Source of the DNA: Naumovozyma dairenensis CBS 421
Taxonomy: Eukaryota; Ascomycota; Saccharomycetes; Saccharomycetales; Saccharomycetaceae
DNA: 64,000 bases
Reading direction: 5' to 3'
Assembly: GCF_000227115.2 (NCBI RefSeq)
Contig: NC_016489.1
Coordinates: forward strand, 558,001-622,000
Shown: piece after piece, positions 10,752-22,365 of the stretch
Layout: every line of letters begins with the position of its first letter
Numbering within the stretch: position 1 is the stretch's first letter
Notes under the pieces: generated by a model
Databases searched by the model: none
What the model saw: only the letters and a program-made list of their open reading frames with translations
What the model was told of the DNA's origin: nothing
Translations under genes and position numbers: made by a program

Positions 10752-12263
10752 ATGGAAGACCATGTGCTTAAAGGCTCTTCAACTGCTCAGTTGAACACAG
10801 ATAACGATAACGGGTTATTACTCTCACCAGAACGCATGACTTCATCAATAGATAGGAAAACCATGAAAAGTTCATTGAAAAGAAGACTAGATAATTCAAA
10901 AAGGAGCAAAGAGGAAGATGATTCAAATGCCATCTCAACTGTAATTTCGTCACCTCTCTTAAAGCCGACACCTCCCACAGTTTCCAACAGCTTGGTGAAC
11001 TTATACCCATATTTGATTGTAGCTAATGATATCCTAAGCATATTGACCTGGACAAACGATAATATGACAATCAATTTTGTGATAATGTTATGCTATACAA
11101 TAATTGTTTCTTATTTTCAATTCTTATCCAAATATTTTAGTCACATCCTGGTTATCGGCATCATTGGTATTTATTCATTAATAGGGAAATCTGTGAATGA
11201 CACAGTAGAATCACATCCAACCTTAGATGATATCATACAAGTAATCACTTTAGTCACTAAGAAATCAAATTTGATCCTGGAGCCAATCGATATTTTGACT
11301 TTGCAAGATATCAAAAGATTATTCTTTACAACCGTCTTCTTATCACCCATTTACATAATATTGACATTATTCATTTTGACTCCAAAACAATTGTTATTAG
11401 GAGGAGGCATATACGTTTTAGGGTATCATTCACCATGGTTTAGACGTATCAGAAGTTTATTATGGGAATTCAAGATGTTTAGAGTATTCATCTTTTATAT
11501 CACTGGATTGGATCTTTCTAACGGTATCCAAAGACATAATAAATTGTTTGCCCAAAAAGTTCATGCAAAATGGGAAGCAAGAAGTAGAAGTAAAAGTAAA
11601 AATAAACTACAAAACGATAGCGTTTCGAATATAGGAGAAACAGTTGAATTTACATATGTAATTTTTGAAAATCAACGGAAATGGTTGGGAATTGGTTGGA
11701 CATCAAGTATGCTCAGTTACGAGAGATCATCTTGGACTGACGAATTCTTAAATCAAGTACCTGATATAACACATTTTAAATTACCAAGAGAGGATAGTGT
11801 TGGAATGACTTGGGAATGGGTGGATGATAATTGGAATTTGGATCTCACAAATAATGGTTCAATCCAATTGAATAGTAAAAATCCTAAATTTGTTACAAAT
11901 CCAAACATCAATGAAGGATATATATATTTTGATAACACGTGGAAAAATCCATCAACGGACGATACCTTTGGTAAATATACTAGAAGGAGAAGATGGGTAA
12001 GAAGGGCAGTATTGATTAATATGAAAACACCAAACTATAATACTATACTACCGTGTATTGATACCGAAGGACAGAATCCGGTAAAAATTGAAAATTTGGT
12101 AGACGATAAGCAGGTTAGAAACCGCGATCGAAAAGTTTCATTTAGTGAAATTAAGAATATTAGAATTATTCCGCAAGATGAGAAAGGACTTCTGGATATT
12201 CCTTATGAAGAAGGGTTAGAAAATGCGTTCAAAAAGGAAGACATTACACTGACAACAGATTGA
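10752..12263 (+). CDS. PEX31: Pex31-type ER/peroxisome membrane protein with dysferlin domain
   Basis: The 503-residue protein has an N-terminal reticulon-like membrane region with several hydrophobic segments (about residues 75-130 and 190-245). A dysferlin (DysF) domain follows with the signature FVIFENQRKWLGIGW and WEWVDDNWNLDL (about residues 300-430). This layout is that of the Pex30/Pex31/Pex32 family, which shapes ER subdomains and regulates peroxisome number and size. Its position after CUL3 matches PEX31 (YGR004W, 462 residues); Pex30 (YLR324W) is the S. cerevisiae duplicate. The ATG at 10752 (MEDHVL...) is used because the open frame upstream begins only at a TTG. An inversion breakpoint lies just downstream. 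Confidence 0.88.
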   Translation: MEDHVLKGSSTAQLNTDNDNGLLLSPERMTSSIDRKTMKSSLKRRLDNSKRSKEEDDSNAISTVISSPLLKPTPPTVSNSLVNLYPYLIVANDILSILTWTNDNMTINFVIMLCYTIIVSYFQFLSKYFSHILVIGIIGIYSLIGKSVNDTVESHPTLDDIIQVITLVTKKSNLILEPIDILTLQDIKRLFFTTVFLSPIYIILTLFILTPKQLLLGGGIYVLGYHSPWFRRIRSLLWEFKMFRVFIFYITGLDLSNGIQRHNKLFAQKVHAKWEARSRSKSKNKLQNDSVSNIGETVEFTYVIFENQRKWLGIGWTSSMLSYERSSWTDEFLNQVPDITHFKLPREDSVGMTWEWVDDNWNLDLTNNGSIQLNSKNPKFVTNPNINEGYIYFDNTWKNPSTDDTFGKYTRRRRWVRRAVLINMKTPNYNTILPCIDTEGQNPVKIENLVDDKQVRNRDRKVSFSEIKNIRIIPQDEKGLLDIPYEEGLENAFKKEDITLTTD

Positions 12264-13422
12264 ATCACTCACATGGCCACTTTTTTTCGCGTTTGCGGCG
12301 CCAGCACCTACGACTTAGATTAATTAGCACCAACACATTAATGAAGGACTGCCAATATCTGGGACGAATTGAGTCAAGAGGCAAATAGTATCAGTTTGCG
12401 CGAATCATTCAAGTTAGTGTGGAGGCTTAAAAGAACATAATTACGTATTATCTTTTGCATAAAAGACCCTTTATATGAATCTGTACTCTAGAATAGCATC
12501 AATTATTTTTCCACACAAAACTATGAAGAGTTAAACTGAATAGATAAATCGGAGCTTGACTTGCTTTTCGTTTTTCACCTACATTCAATGAGTATATTCG
12601 AAATTTGTCATAAGTTAACAACAGTACAGGCAACCATGTTGGGACGTCTTTGACAGGTGGACCCTTTTTAGTATCTGTTATATTTATTATACTATATATT
12701 ACTTACGCAATCAATCAAGAATACTTTGAATTAGGGAATTACTCTTAACAATATCATCTTGAAAAAATATTAAAATATATAAAAAATCATTATAAAATAG
12801 ATAGATAGTATACCAAAAGAAGGCTCTTGAGAAGATTTTCCAATATTTACAAGATGTGAACTGGGTTTTAAAATTTTATTCCTACAGCTTTGATTTCAGT
12901 GTAACAATCATACACTTCTTGACCCATTATGATATTATATCCTTAACAGAAAAAACTACCAGACGGTTTATACATTAATTGAAGAACCATTGAAAAACAA
13001 TGCGTTCCTTTTATACTGTTCAAATTTCATGGTTTGGCTCGGTCTAATTTGGTTTGGCCTGGTTACATAATTTTCTCCATGGCTCTTGATAGAAGTTCCA
13101 ACCGGAAGACTTTTCAATGCATCACCTTTATTTACTACAAATCTACAAAAAAGAAGTTCGTGGTATGCATGTCGGTTAATTGAAACAAGGGTTGAAAGAG
13201 GTATATTATAGCTGTTACTGGTCGCATTGTAGAGTTGTTCTTTCTGTCACGAAGGGTTCATAAACTTTATTGTATGAATAAAAAGAATAGCGGATCTTGC
13301 GGCGGTGTTAAAAAATCCCGGAGTACTACGGAGTTAAGTTTCTTCTACTTCCACAAAGTTTTGGCGCCAAAAAAAAGGTGGGCGGCTAATCAACCAAAAT
13401 GAGCGATTGAGCATATAAACGT

Positions 13423-13460
13423 ATATAATATATAATATATAGACATATTATATATTATAT
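13423..13460. repeat. AT-rich perfect inverted repeat (16-bp arms, 6-nt loop)
   Basis: The arm ATATAATATATAATAT (13423-13438) is exactly complementary to 13445-13460, with loop ATAGAC. It could extrude as a cruciform or be a chance product of AT-rich sequence. No function can be assigned. Confidence 0.9.
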
Positions 13461-13943
13461 ATCATCCAAAACGTGGAAGAGGGAAAGGTCCTATAACCAG
13501 GAATGTTCCATGATCAACTTTCAAATCTTCTATACAATGACTATGTATCCATGCATACCCTTAGTATTTGACAGTTACTGACTTTCCTTGCATGTACGTA
13601 TACACCCTTTCAACTTGGGACAGTATGGTGTTAAAATGCAGTATTCTGGGGAGACTGTACTATGCTCTCATGATCAAATAACAGGTCTCTGATAATGAAT
13701 GCCAGTTGTTCGTGGCAGTAAGGCCAGATAAACTGCTTCGAAACGAATAATTGTAGTTATATAGTCTAACGTAAGTTTACCCTGAATAAAAATATGATCA
13801 TTTCTTTATTGGCCTATTTAATTATCTATATGATTTGGAACAATAACATTTGAAATTGGAAAGGTGGAATCATATGATTATATCAATTGTAATAAAAATA
13901 TAGTTGGAATTGTATATTTATTATAATAATTATAAAATCACTA

Positions 13944-14306
13944 TTAGTATCTTACATTCTTTGCTGACGCCCCCATGAAAAACGTTACCGTTTGCACTTT
14001 TCTTTGGTAACTACACTTGTCATTTAGAGACCAGCTAATATTATACAAGAAAACTTTCTTATGACGAGCAGATTGACTTTGATATATTGGTTCATTGGGT
14101 GAGGTAGACAAAGTGTACGGTAGTTGCTTCCCCTTAAAACACTGCACAGGCTGGAAACTTAAATCTCCTTGTATCTTTCTTACCTTCACAATATGAATTA
14201 CAGGAGAACTCGAAGGATATATTGCTTCCTTTTTAGAATTGAAGGTCGGGAAATATCCGATAGTTGAGGCTAAACGTGGCCACAATCTTGGTAACTTTCT
14301 TTCCAT
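13944..14306 (-). CDS. Orphan 120-codon ORF, doubtful
   Basis: An ATG-started frame of 120 residues in an otherwise gene-free interval. The product is basic, with Lys, Arg, Ser and Tyr, and has no signal peptide, membrane segment or motif that I recognise. It is less AT-rich than the surrounding DNA, which is a mild argument for coding. It could equally be chance, given the length of the interval. I do not assign a function. Confidence 0.15.
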   Translation of the reverse strand: MERKLPRLWPRLASTIGYFPTFNSKKEAIYPSSSPVIHIVKVRKIQGDLSFQPVQCFKGKQLPYTLSTSPNEPIYQSQSARHKKVFLYNISWSLNDKCSYQRKVQTVTFFMGASAKNVRY

Positions 14307-14839
14307 GATACACCGGGATACCTGCCGTCGCTAAGTTTATTCTTGACCTAGTTATATTTTTCTTGGTCATATCATGTGCTGTTTAATTAGCTCATAAACT
14401 AGTTCACAATTGGAGAACGTCCATACATTTTGATAATGTATATACTGTCAATATCAGCAACGTCTCAAATGACTAATTAGTTCATGTGCGTTTCCGAAAG
14501 TAATACCTTTAAGTACAAATATTTATACGAGCCCCTTAACAGTCCTCTATGACTGCCAGTCAGTTGATTTTTTCGATTTGTTTCTAAGAATATAGTACGG
14601 TAGACTCGAAAAGAAGCATTTAGCAAAGTTTTACATCATGGAAGGAACCACGCATGCTTATAATAAATGATTAAAATACTCTTGCTGGGCTAGTTTCACA
14701 TAATAGATCGGGTAAGTGAAGAAAATAAAAGCAATTTCCAGAAAACGGCCGTAATATTAGAATTTGCTATTTTCTCTCTTTATTTATTATTTTAGTAATA
14801 AATGTCAAATCGCTTTTTGCTTTTACAGTGCGATCCTTT

Positions 14840-15418
14840 TTAAACATTCTTATACTTATATTTCATATTACGTAGCCCAGCAACTTCTAATTCCATATCT
14901 TTTATCCATTTTTTCAGTAATGCTCCGATAATAAATAATAAAAGAGGCAATTGGGATATTAAAAAGATAATAGATTGTTCCTTGAAGGAGGATGAACTAA
15001 TCCAACCGATCAAAACTAAAAGAATGCAATTTATTGCGTTTATCGTTGAATTTTTCACACGAATCATCTTCAAACCAAATATCTTATAATCATGAAGTAA
15101 TTCATACCTTAGTGTTATGCATGTACATATAATTGATTGGAAACATATTAAGAATAAGAAAGTATGGTCAGTATGTTTCGTTGTGGCAGATTGTAAAAAT
15201 AATCCTGCACATAATAGGAAACAGATTGTAAAGACTTTGATATACCAATTATTTCGTAAATGATTGTTTAAAGTAAATTTCTCAATCAACTCTTCTTGTT
15301 CTTGTGAGTCTATCGGTACAATTGGTACCATATCATCAATATCATCCGTATCTCTTGTAAAGCTATTTTCTTGGCCTATTTCTAAAATCTTGTTATTAAA
15401 TTGCCTTAATCTGGACAT
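14840..15418 (-). CDS. Small multi-pass membrane protein, YGR016W homologue
   Basis: The 192-residue product starts MSRLRQFNNKILEIG and has an acidic N-terminal segment. Hydrophobic helices follow at roughly residues 75-95, 100-118, 140-160 and 165-185, and the tail is basic. Its length and its divergent position beside the EAT1-like gene match S. cerevisiae YGR016W (190 residues, function unknown). The open frame extends 18 codons further upstream but only to a TTG, so the ATG at 15418 is chosen. Orthology rests mainly on synteny and architecture, since I know of no defining motif. Confidence 0.75.
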   Translation of the reverse strand: MSRLRQFNNKILEIGQENSFTRDTDDIDDMVPIVPIDSQEQEELIEKFTLNNHLRNNWYIKVFTICFLLCAGLFLQSATTKHTDHTFLFLICFQSIICTCITLRYELLHDYKIFGLKMIRVKNSTINAINCILLVLIGWISSSSFKEQSIIFLISQLPLLLFIIGALLKKWIKDMELEVAGLRNMKYKYKNV

Positions 15419-15706
15419 ATGCGTATAAGTATAAGGGATCAGCGGTTTGTTTTTTGAGCACTTGTCAACCAACCAAGATACTGGAATGATTATTATGAGA
15501 TAAAGCTTTAGTTAGAGCGTCTGTCGATCTGCCTGTGCTTGTTGAAATATCAAGAACAACAAAAATTGTTTTAAAGCGAATAGCATCAAAGTAAGAAACT
15601 GTTCTTGTCAGAAAAACGAGAAAAAAAAATAAATGAGTTGAAGAAACTAAGACAACTATATGAAGAGATATCACTTGCTCATATCTCTTTATAGACTCTC
15701 GGGATA

Positions 15707-16693
15707 ATGAATCCATTATTCAGACCCAAATCTACCAATTTAAGGTCTGGTCTTATACCAAAGATACCCATTGTTGATCTATATTTTAGACATATCAAAC
15801 CTAAACATGTGAGTCGGCCGCAATCCCCTAAATCGTCAAAACTTATAAGTGAAGATGTTTTCAACAATCCTATAATACTCAATCTTCATGGGTTATTTGG
15901 TAATACTAAGATGTTTCATCCATTAAACAAGGTCTTGGAACGTCAATTCCCAAATGCTGATATTTTCACTTTAGATCTTCGAAATCATGGGAATTCACCT
16001 ATTGCGAAACCATTCGATTACAAAACGATGACAAATGATTTGAATCATTTCATAGAAACTCATATTACCGTTCAACCCCTTTTGAAGTCGAGACAAATAA
16101 ATATAATTGGGTTTTCAATGGGTGGTAAAGTGGCCTTATTGACTACGTTATTATATAATAATTTGAATATTCAAAAATGTATTTCTATCGATTTACCACC
16201 TTATAGGATTGATAAATTTGACGAAGTATTTTTAAAAAATTATGAATTGGTTAAATATATCCATTTTAAGATGTTGATTAAGAAAAATACACGAAATTGG
16301 GAAGAAACTATATTGAATTTATTTCGAAATTTGAATAATGGTGATGAGATGCTTTCATTATATTTTGCTAATGGATTTTATTCGAATAAATTGAATTATA
16401 AAATGGATTATGGTAATCCGTTTATTCAATTTTATTTCCCATTAGAAGAATTTCCTAATTTAATTGAAAATATAAAGGATTGGCCTATAAATGAGCAAGA
16501 TGTAGGTTTAAAGTCAAATAAATCTGTTTTATTCATGAAGGCTAAGCATTCACCATTCATTAAAGAGAATTTTGATCTATTAGGTGACAGGTTCACTAAT
16601 TTTAGAGTTGAGCAGTTTGATAGTGGGCATAATATTTTGATAGATGATTTTAAGAATGCATCGAATTGTATTGTTAAGTATTTGAAAGAATAG
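15707..16693 (+). CDS. EAT1: Alpha/beta hydrolase, Eat1-like (YGR015C homologue)
   Basis: The 328-residue protein is an alpha/beta hydrolase. LNLHGLFGNTKMF forms the oxyanion region, the nucleophile elbow is GFSMGG with S137, and the catalytic histidine is in FDSGHNIL near the C-terminus. The N-terminal 50 residues are basic and Ser-rich and could direct the protein to mitochondria. S. cerevisiae YGR015C (EAT1, 328 residues) is a mitochondrial ethanol acetyltransferase that makes ethyl acetate. The duplicate-like Imo32 (YGR031W) is the alternative. The divergent neighbour (YGR016W homologue) and MSB2 beyond favour YGR015C. It is convergent with MSB2, about 300 bp apart. Confidence 0.8.
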   Translation: MNPLFRPKSTNLRSGLIPKIPIVDLYFRHIKPKHVSRPQSPKSSKLISEDVFNNPIILNLHGLFGNTKMFHPLNKVLERQFPNADIFTLDLRNHGNSPIAKPFDYKTMTNDLNHFIETHITVQPLLKSRQINIIGFSMGGKVALLTTLLYNNLNIQKCISIDLPPYRIDKFDEVFLKNYELVKYIHFKMLIKKNTRNWEETILNLFRNLNNGDEMLSLYFANGFYSNKLNYKMDYGNPFIQFYFPLEEFPNLIENIKDWPINEQDVGLKSNKSVLFMKAKHSPFIKENFDLLGDRFTNFRVEQFDSGHNILIDDFKNASNCIVKYLKE

Positions 16694-16994
16694 TAGGTAA
16701 TGGGTATTATTATATTGTAAAAATAGATGTAAATAGATACATAGAAAAAAATATATATATATATTAATAATATAGAATAATTGTTTTTCTTTTTTCTTTT
16801 TCATTTTTCATTCCCTTTCATTTTCTTCATGGTATTAAAAAGAATTCTAAAGAATTCATGTTTTGAAAGACGAACGATTTTATGTTTTTTCAAAGGAGTG
16901 ATGGAGGTTATTTTTTTTTTTTGAGTCTTTTCTCTTTTTTTTGATGTGCATTATCGGGTATCTATGGACTTTTGGTAGTTTGTTAGTTATTCAT
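16694..16994. other. Convergent 3' region of the EAT1-like gene and MSB2
   Basis: T-rich and A-rich runs consistent with 3' ends of both genes. No gene is seen. Confidence 0.5.
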
Positions 16995-19900
16995 TTAGAT
17001 GCCATTCCAACCTAACGAATTTTGTGACGCTATAGGTTTAGAAATTTTACCAATGGAGCCAGATTTTGACGGGCTTTTATTATTCATTTTTCCAGTGGAG
17101 GTTGTACTAGCAGCAACAGCAGCAGGAGCAATAACGTTATCAAAGTAATTATTATTACCATTGGTATTAACATTTATATCATTATTATTATTCATCCACA
17201 TATTAACTTTCATTGAAGGAGTGATAGATTGACGATTTTCCATGTTAAACTTGTTAGATTTCTCCGAAAATGAACCAGATGATGAGGATGAAGAAGAATC
17301 ATCTGGATATTTGATAGCAACTTGTTTGGCACGGCGTCTATTGATAAAATATCTGACAACAAGGATCATGAAAGTGATATATAATAAACCACCGATTACA
17401 ACACAAACAATTAAAGCAGTCAATTTTTTCTTATTCAATGATGATCCGGAGTCACTTCCTGCCACTTTTGAATTTGATTTACTTGAATATTCTAAGCTAC
17501 CAATATTTTCTGAGTCCATACTACCACTATCGTCTTTTGTACTATCTGAACTATCTGAATCTGGATTTTTGGAATGTGATCCTTTTGAAGATGAATTTGA
17601 ATTATTGGAATCAGAATTATTTGAAGTTGAATCTGTAGATGATGATAATGAGTTGGTTAACAATCCTGTTAATGGTATATCTGAGGAGATCAAATTAGCT
17701 AAAGAACCCTTAGCTCCTTGATTTATTGTATATATTAAACTTGGAGTTGTATAGTCTTCAATTAAAGATGATAAAGTATCAATCATATCTGTTGGGAAAT
17801 AAACTTTTGCTACTGTTACCAAGTAATTTAATGATGGATTTTGTAATGGCACTAATTGTAATACTGTAATGTTATTGAATGTATTATTAAATGGTGCGTT
17901 CAAGACATCAGGTAAAAACGAGAATATTTGAGCAGAGGATTTTGGATTAGCTACTATGAATTCATAATTTAATGGTTTCTTGAAGCCAATAGTAATTAAT
18001 GAATAACCTTCTGGTTCAGGAATTGTTGTACCTACTGCAATAACTTGTGGTAATGTCTTTGTAGCAGTATTTGAAGTTGGTACAGAAGCAGATTCACTTG
18101 GTTGATTTGATTGAGTGATTAAAACTGTTGGAATCCACCAATTTGTATCGGAACTTGCTCTTGTTTGTGTAGGAGTGGTAGTCACACTTGGTGAGATAAA
18201 AGACGATTTCACCGGAGAAGCTGCACTGATTGGAGTAGATGGTTCGCTAGTAGTAGAAACTATATTAGAGATAACAGGCTTTGTAGTTACCGCCGGGATG
18301 ACGGACGAAGTTTGAGTTTGAGTTTGGGTCTGAGATTGAGCTCCAGTTGATTTCTCTGTGCTTGAAGCTTCTTTTGGTGGGTTTATTGTATCTGGTGTGG
18401 GAAGTCTTTGTGAAGTTTTTGTTTCTGAAGCTATAGACTTAATTGATGTTAATGTTGTGGGCTCCTTTGTAGTTTGTGAAGAACCGATTGGTTGAATTTG
18501 AGAGACAAAGTTTGAATTTATTGATTGTGTAAATGTATTTGTGCTCTGTTCGGGAACCGGTTTAAAGGATGCAATAGAAGGAGGAACAACCTGTTGGTTT
18601 GTGGTAGTAGTAGTAGCGGGAGTAGTAGTGGTAAAAGAAGGAATCTGAGGAGTAGTTTGTGATGATACTTCTGAAACCACAGGCGGTTGAAGCATATTAG
18701 GTGTAGTAGTTTGTTGTTGTGTAGAAGTAGTGAAGGAGGAAACTTGGGATACAACTTGTGGAGTAGACACGATTTGGGATGTTGTTGCTGGAGTTTGAGG
18801 TTGTTGTTGCTGTTGATCTTCAAGTACTTTGGTTGATGTTGGAGTAGTAACAGATATTTGTTGAGGAATTGAAGTTGTAGATGTAGTAGATGATACAATT
18901 TGTGCTTCTGGCATAGTTGAGATAGTAGGTTGGTCTGGAATTTGGGAAGAGATTTGTTGAAGTGGTAATCTTGAAGTAGTAGTAATACTGTCAAGGACAG
19001 ATGGTTGAACTGGTGGTTGGGCAATTGTAGACGAGATTGGAATAGAAACTATTGGTGGAGTAGAAATAGGTACATGAGAGACTATTGGTGTAGTAGTACG
19101 GACAGGGGCATCAGAAACTATCGATGGAGTAGAAACAGCAGAATTCGAAACTACAGATATCGGAGAAGGTATAGGTTCTGCCTCTGTCAATACCCCAAGG
19201 AATGTTGATGATAAAGGTGCAGATACCATTGATGGTGTATTTGTTGATATTATTGGTAGTTCAGTTGATACGACATCTGTTGAAATCTGTTGTGTGGAAG
19301 CTTCTAATGATTGTGATACTGTATCTGTTCCCGCCGTAAAAGTGAACGTTGGAGTGATATATGGAGTAGTACTACTAGTAGTAGAAGAAGAAACGATCGA
19401 TGATATTGCTGATGTTTGAGGATCTACTGATGGTTGATAAGTGGATGGAGCTGGGAATGTAGATAATTGAGGAATTTGTTCTGTTGTGGTCTCAGTGTTT
19501 TGTACATCTTCAACACTGCTGGTTTCAGACACTTGTAAAGGAGTCGATACAGACACTTCAGTTATTTCTGGTGTCAGGGTACTTGTTGTTGTGGGTGTCA
19601 TAGTAGCACTCTCGATTATCTTAGTATCTTGAGAAGTCAAAACACCTATATCACTACTGGAAACAACAGCATTATCGGGAGCTGTAGTAGTAGTGGTGAC
19701 GAGGTTCGTCAACGAAGGAGATATGGTTATGGCTGTTGGGGCCTGTACGTTTGAGAGTATGATCTCGCTTATGCCAATTTGAGTAGAGGAGGTCATAGAT
19801 ACCGCAAGATCAAGTTGCGTCGTGGACGGATTTGATAGATCTATTGTTGATTTTATTGAAGTGGCGGCAAGTATACTTGTTCCTATGCTAATATCATTGG

Positions 19901-20013
19901 CTTTAGATTGTTGTAGTTGGTATAGATGTATTGGCAAATAATGGAACAGCATTCCCACCTTGTGTTAGATTCGAGAGTGAAAGTGTGAGCAAAAGTGTTA
20001 ATAGCGAACGCAT
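16995..20013 (-). CDS. MSB2: Signalling mucin Msb2, with a frame break just after the signal peptide
   Basis: A very Ser/Thr-rich ectodomain is followed by the conserved Msb2 positive-signalling domain (TTIPEPEGYSLITIGFKKPL onward). A transmembrane helix follows (17425-17345, LTALIVCVVIGGLLYITFMI) and then a cytoplasmic tail of about 115 residues. Msb2 is the osmosensor and filamentation-pathway mucin acting with Sho1 and Cdc42 (1306 residues in S. cerevisiae, YGR014W). The long body frame has no ATG start; it opens with a GTG at 19958. A good signal peptide (MRSLLTLLLTLSLSNLTQGG) begins at ATG 20013 in another frame and stays open until a TAA at about 19905. One extra base between about 19960 and 19905 separates the frames. 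Sequencing error, real lesion or +1 frameshifting are all possible. Removing one base would give about 1005 residues. Confidence 0.88.
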
Positions 20014-21162
20014 TTTTTTTTCTTAGGTATTTGATAGTATATCTGGAGATATATTATAACTTTCGTGAAAAAGGAGTGAATATTAAAGTTGGTATTATTT
20101 TGGATGAAGTACAGCTGCTGTTAGCAGAAATGAAAAATGAAGATAAAAAATGGAAGAGACGAAGTAGATTGATGTGTTTATGGGTTTATACAATCTAGCG
20201 ATAGATTGTGAAACTAAGAATGAAAAATGAATTAGTGACGATGACTCTTGCTTCGGTTGTTGTTCGATTCTTCAATTGGGATACGCCTATGTCCTGTGTG
20301 AGTTGAATGAACTGGGATTGAATATATATTATTATGACAATGAAAGACTTAGGAAAGACCACCTGTTTCTCACAATAGGGCAATCTCTAATATAGCAGAT
20401 AATATATTCACTTGGGTAGCAGCGGCAAATGGTGTCTAGGAAGCAGTAGTATTTCTCCAGAATCTAATCTCTCGAGCGATTCTTCTCTTCACCTCTTCAC
20501 CTCTGGTCTGCTCTGCTCTTGTCTTCTGTCCGTAGTAACTAATAGCTGTTCTCACTTGTTGAATTTCAAATTCCGCAACTTTTCAAATTTAAAAAAACAT
20601 GAAACAAATTTACAATTTTTCGCGTCTTTTACCTAATCGGGTAATTCCCCAGATGATCCCCCCCCTCTGCGATTTACGTGACACAAAAAGAGAATTTAAT
20701 ATAATATAAAATATAATAAATAAAAGTACAAGTAGAACACAAATAAAAAGGGTCTGGACCCCCCATCGAGAGAACTGGATACTTTGGGGGATTCTGGATC
20801 CCTTTTCTAAGTAGATCGATTGGTCCTTGAAGAATGTAACCCAATATGGAAACATATCTTCCCTTTACACTTCCCGTTATAAGCTAATTCGGGATACTAA
20901 CTAGTAACTTAGAAGTTAATTCGAGTATATTATTACTATTTCTGTAACTTGGAGCATGGATGTTATACCTAATCGAGATCGAAATCAATCAAAATATATA
21001 TTGCAATCATGTATGTTGGTACCTATGTTGGTACGTCGCTTTATATAAATTGATATATGGTCCTGTTAAGTGAGGGACGATCAAATGTATAAGACACTGA
21101 AGAAAAACATCTTTATTTTTTGGTGTATGCAAATAAATAAATGAATGAATAACTGGATGAAA
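20014..21162. other. Intergenic region between MSB2 and MCY1
   Basis: The long MSB2 upstream region plus the MCY1 3' end. In S. cerevisiae SNU71 (YGR013W) lies here; no trace of it is visible. Apparent ORFs start at non-ATG codons and overlap on both strands. A C-run lies near 20658-20665. Confidence 0.55.
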
Positions 21163-22365
21163 CTACGCTTCCATGACTTTATCAAGACTAATATCACGTT
21201 CCACATCTCTTGCTTCTTTCCAAAATTTACTTAAATGTCTTGATCCACTATCACAAGCAATGATGACTATTCTTGAACCTGGTTTCAAATTACGTGACAA
21301 ATCAACGGCAGCGACTGCATTAATTGCAGTACTACTACCAACGAACAAACCATCATTCACAGAAAGATATTTCGCCATACGAATAGCTTGTTTATCAATC
21401 ACTCTTATTGACTCGTCTATAAATGATTCACCAAGATGGAAATTTTTGGTAATCCGATTTAATCCAATACCTTCAATTATAGTATCCACTTGATGCCTTC
21501 TTCTTGTGCCTTCCTTTTCCACATAATCATACATTACACCATAATTGATCCTATTAAAGAAACCAGATCCTTGAGGATCAGCTAATACAACATGACATTT
21601 CCCATGTAAATTTTTCGCCTCTTTCAAATATTTGGATACCCCAGAAATGGTACCACCTGTACCACATCCAGCAATAAATGCATCAATATGACCATCCATT
21701 TGTTTCCAAATCTCAGGTCCTGTAGTTTCATAATGAACTTTCCAATTAGCCTCATTCTCAAATTGATCGGCAAATACACCTTTAGCACCAGAATGATCCT
21801 TTAACAGTGTATCACAAGCCTTCTTTGCTGCATTAACATATTGATCTGGATCCACAATACTTGCTGGTTTAACTTTATTCACCGTGGCACCAAGACTCTC
21901 TAGTAATGATAATTTTTCTAATGATGTATCGTCAGGTAAAGAAATATGAGCTCTATACCCTAAGCTATTACATATCATTGCAATGGAAATCCCAGTGGAT
22001 CCACTCGTACCTTCGAATACCCAGCCTGGTTGACCTCTTATTAATTGACCTTGCGATTCTGCAGTCTTAATAATATTTAAAGCAACACGATCTTTTGCAC
22101 TTCCTGCAGGGTTACAAAGTTCCATCTTGGCGTATATTTCCATTCCTGTGGCTTTCGAAAGGGATTTTATCTTCACCATGGGAGTGTTGCCAATTAATTC
22201 TTCTACACCATCTTTGATAGTTGGTATTTCTTTATCTTTTTGATATTGTTTTGATAGTTGGTATGTCGTATATCCTGCTACTATAAGAGAAGTTGCGGTT
22301 ATGGTTGCAGTGGAGAGGATGGTTCGCCACGAGTTAATTGTTTGCAGATTGTTAGATTCAGGCAT
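21163..22365 (-). CDS. MCY1: Cysteine synthase-like protein Mcy1
   Basis: The 400-residue protein is a fold-type II PLP enzyme of the cysteine synthase family. The cofactor lysine is K91 in NPAGSAKDRVAL, the phosphate-binding loop is GTSGSTGIS, and the GCGTGGT motif is present. An N-terminal hydrophobic helix (about residues 18-36) suggests anchoring in the mitochondrial outer membrane, as described for S. cerevisiae Mcy1 (YGR012W, 393 residues). The yeast protein resembles O-acetylserine sulfhydrylase, but its physiological role is unsettled, so the reaction is inferred from family. MSB2 lies on one side, as expected for YGR012-014, but ERG26 on the other side is a rearranged neighbour. Confidence 0.93.
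   Translation of the reverse strand: MPESNNLQTINSWRTILSTATITATSLIVAGYTTYQLSKQYQKDKEIPTIKDGVEELIGNTPMVKIKSLSKATGMEIYAKMELCNPAGSAKDRVALNIIKTAESQGQLIRGQPGWVFEGTSGSTGISIAMICNSLGYRAHISLPDDTSLEKLSLLESLGATVNKVKPASIVDPDQYVNAAKKACDTLLKDHSGAKGVFADQFENEANWKVHYETTGPEIWKQMDGHIDAFIAGCGTGGTISGVSKYLKEAKNLHGKCHVVLADPQGSGFFNRINYGVMYDYVEKEGTRRRHQVDTIIEGIGLNRITKNFHLGESFIDESIRVIDKQAIRMAKYLSVNDGLFVGSSTAINAVAAVDLSRNLKPGSRIVIIACDSGSRHLSKFWKEARDVERDISLDKVMEA

Larger units (their letters stand above)
12264..14839. other. Long gene-poor interval at an inferred inversion breakpoint
   Basis: About 2.6 kb with no recognisable gene. It contains a 16-bp AT hairpin (13423-13460), a TTTTGGCGCCAAAA palindrome near 13361-13376, one 120-codon orphan ORF on the minus strand, and otherwise AT-rich sequence. 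In S. cerevisiae-like order PEX31/PEX30 would be followed by RPL38; here the next gene is the YGR016W homologue. Confidence 0.6.

Noticed and set aside
14480..14500. GTTTCCGAAAG resembling a CDEIII core
   Set aside because: The rest of the CDEIII consensus does not match, and there is no CDEI or AT-rich CDEII beside it.
20892..20912. Branchpoint-like TACTAAC suggesting an intron near MSB2/MCY1
   Set aside because: No GTATGT-type donor or coding exon lies at a suitable distance on the same strand.
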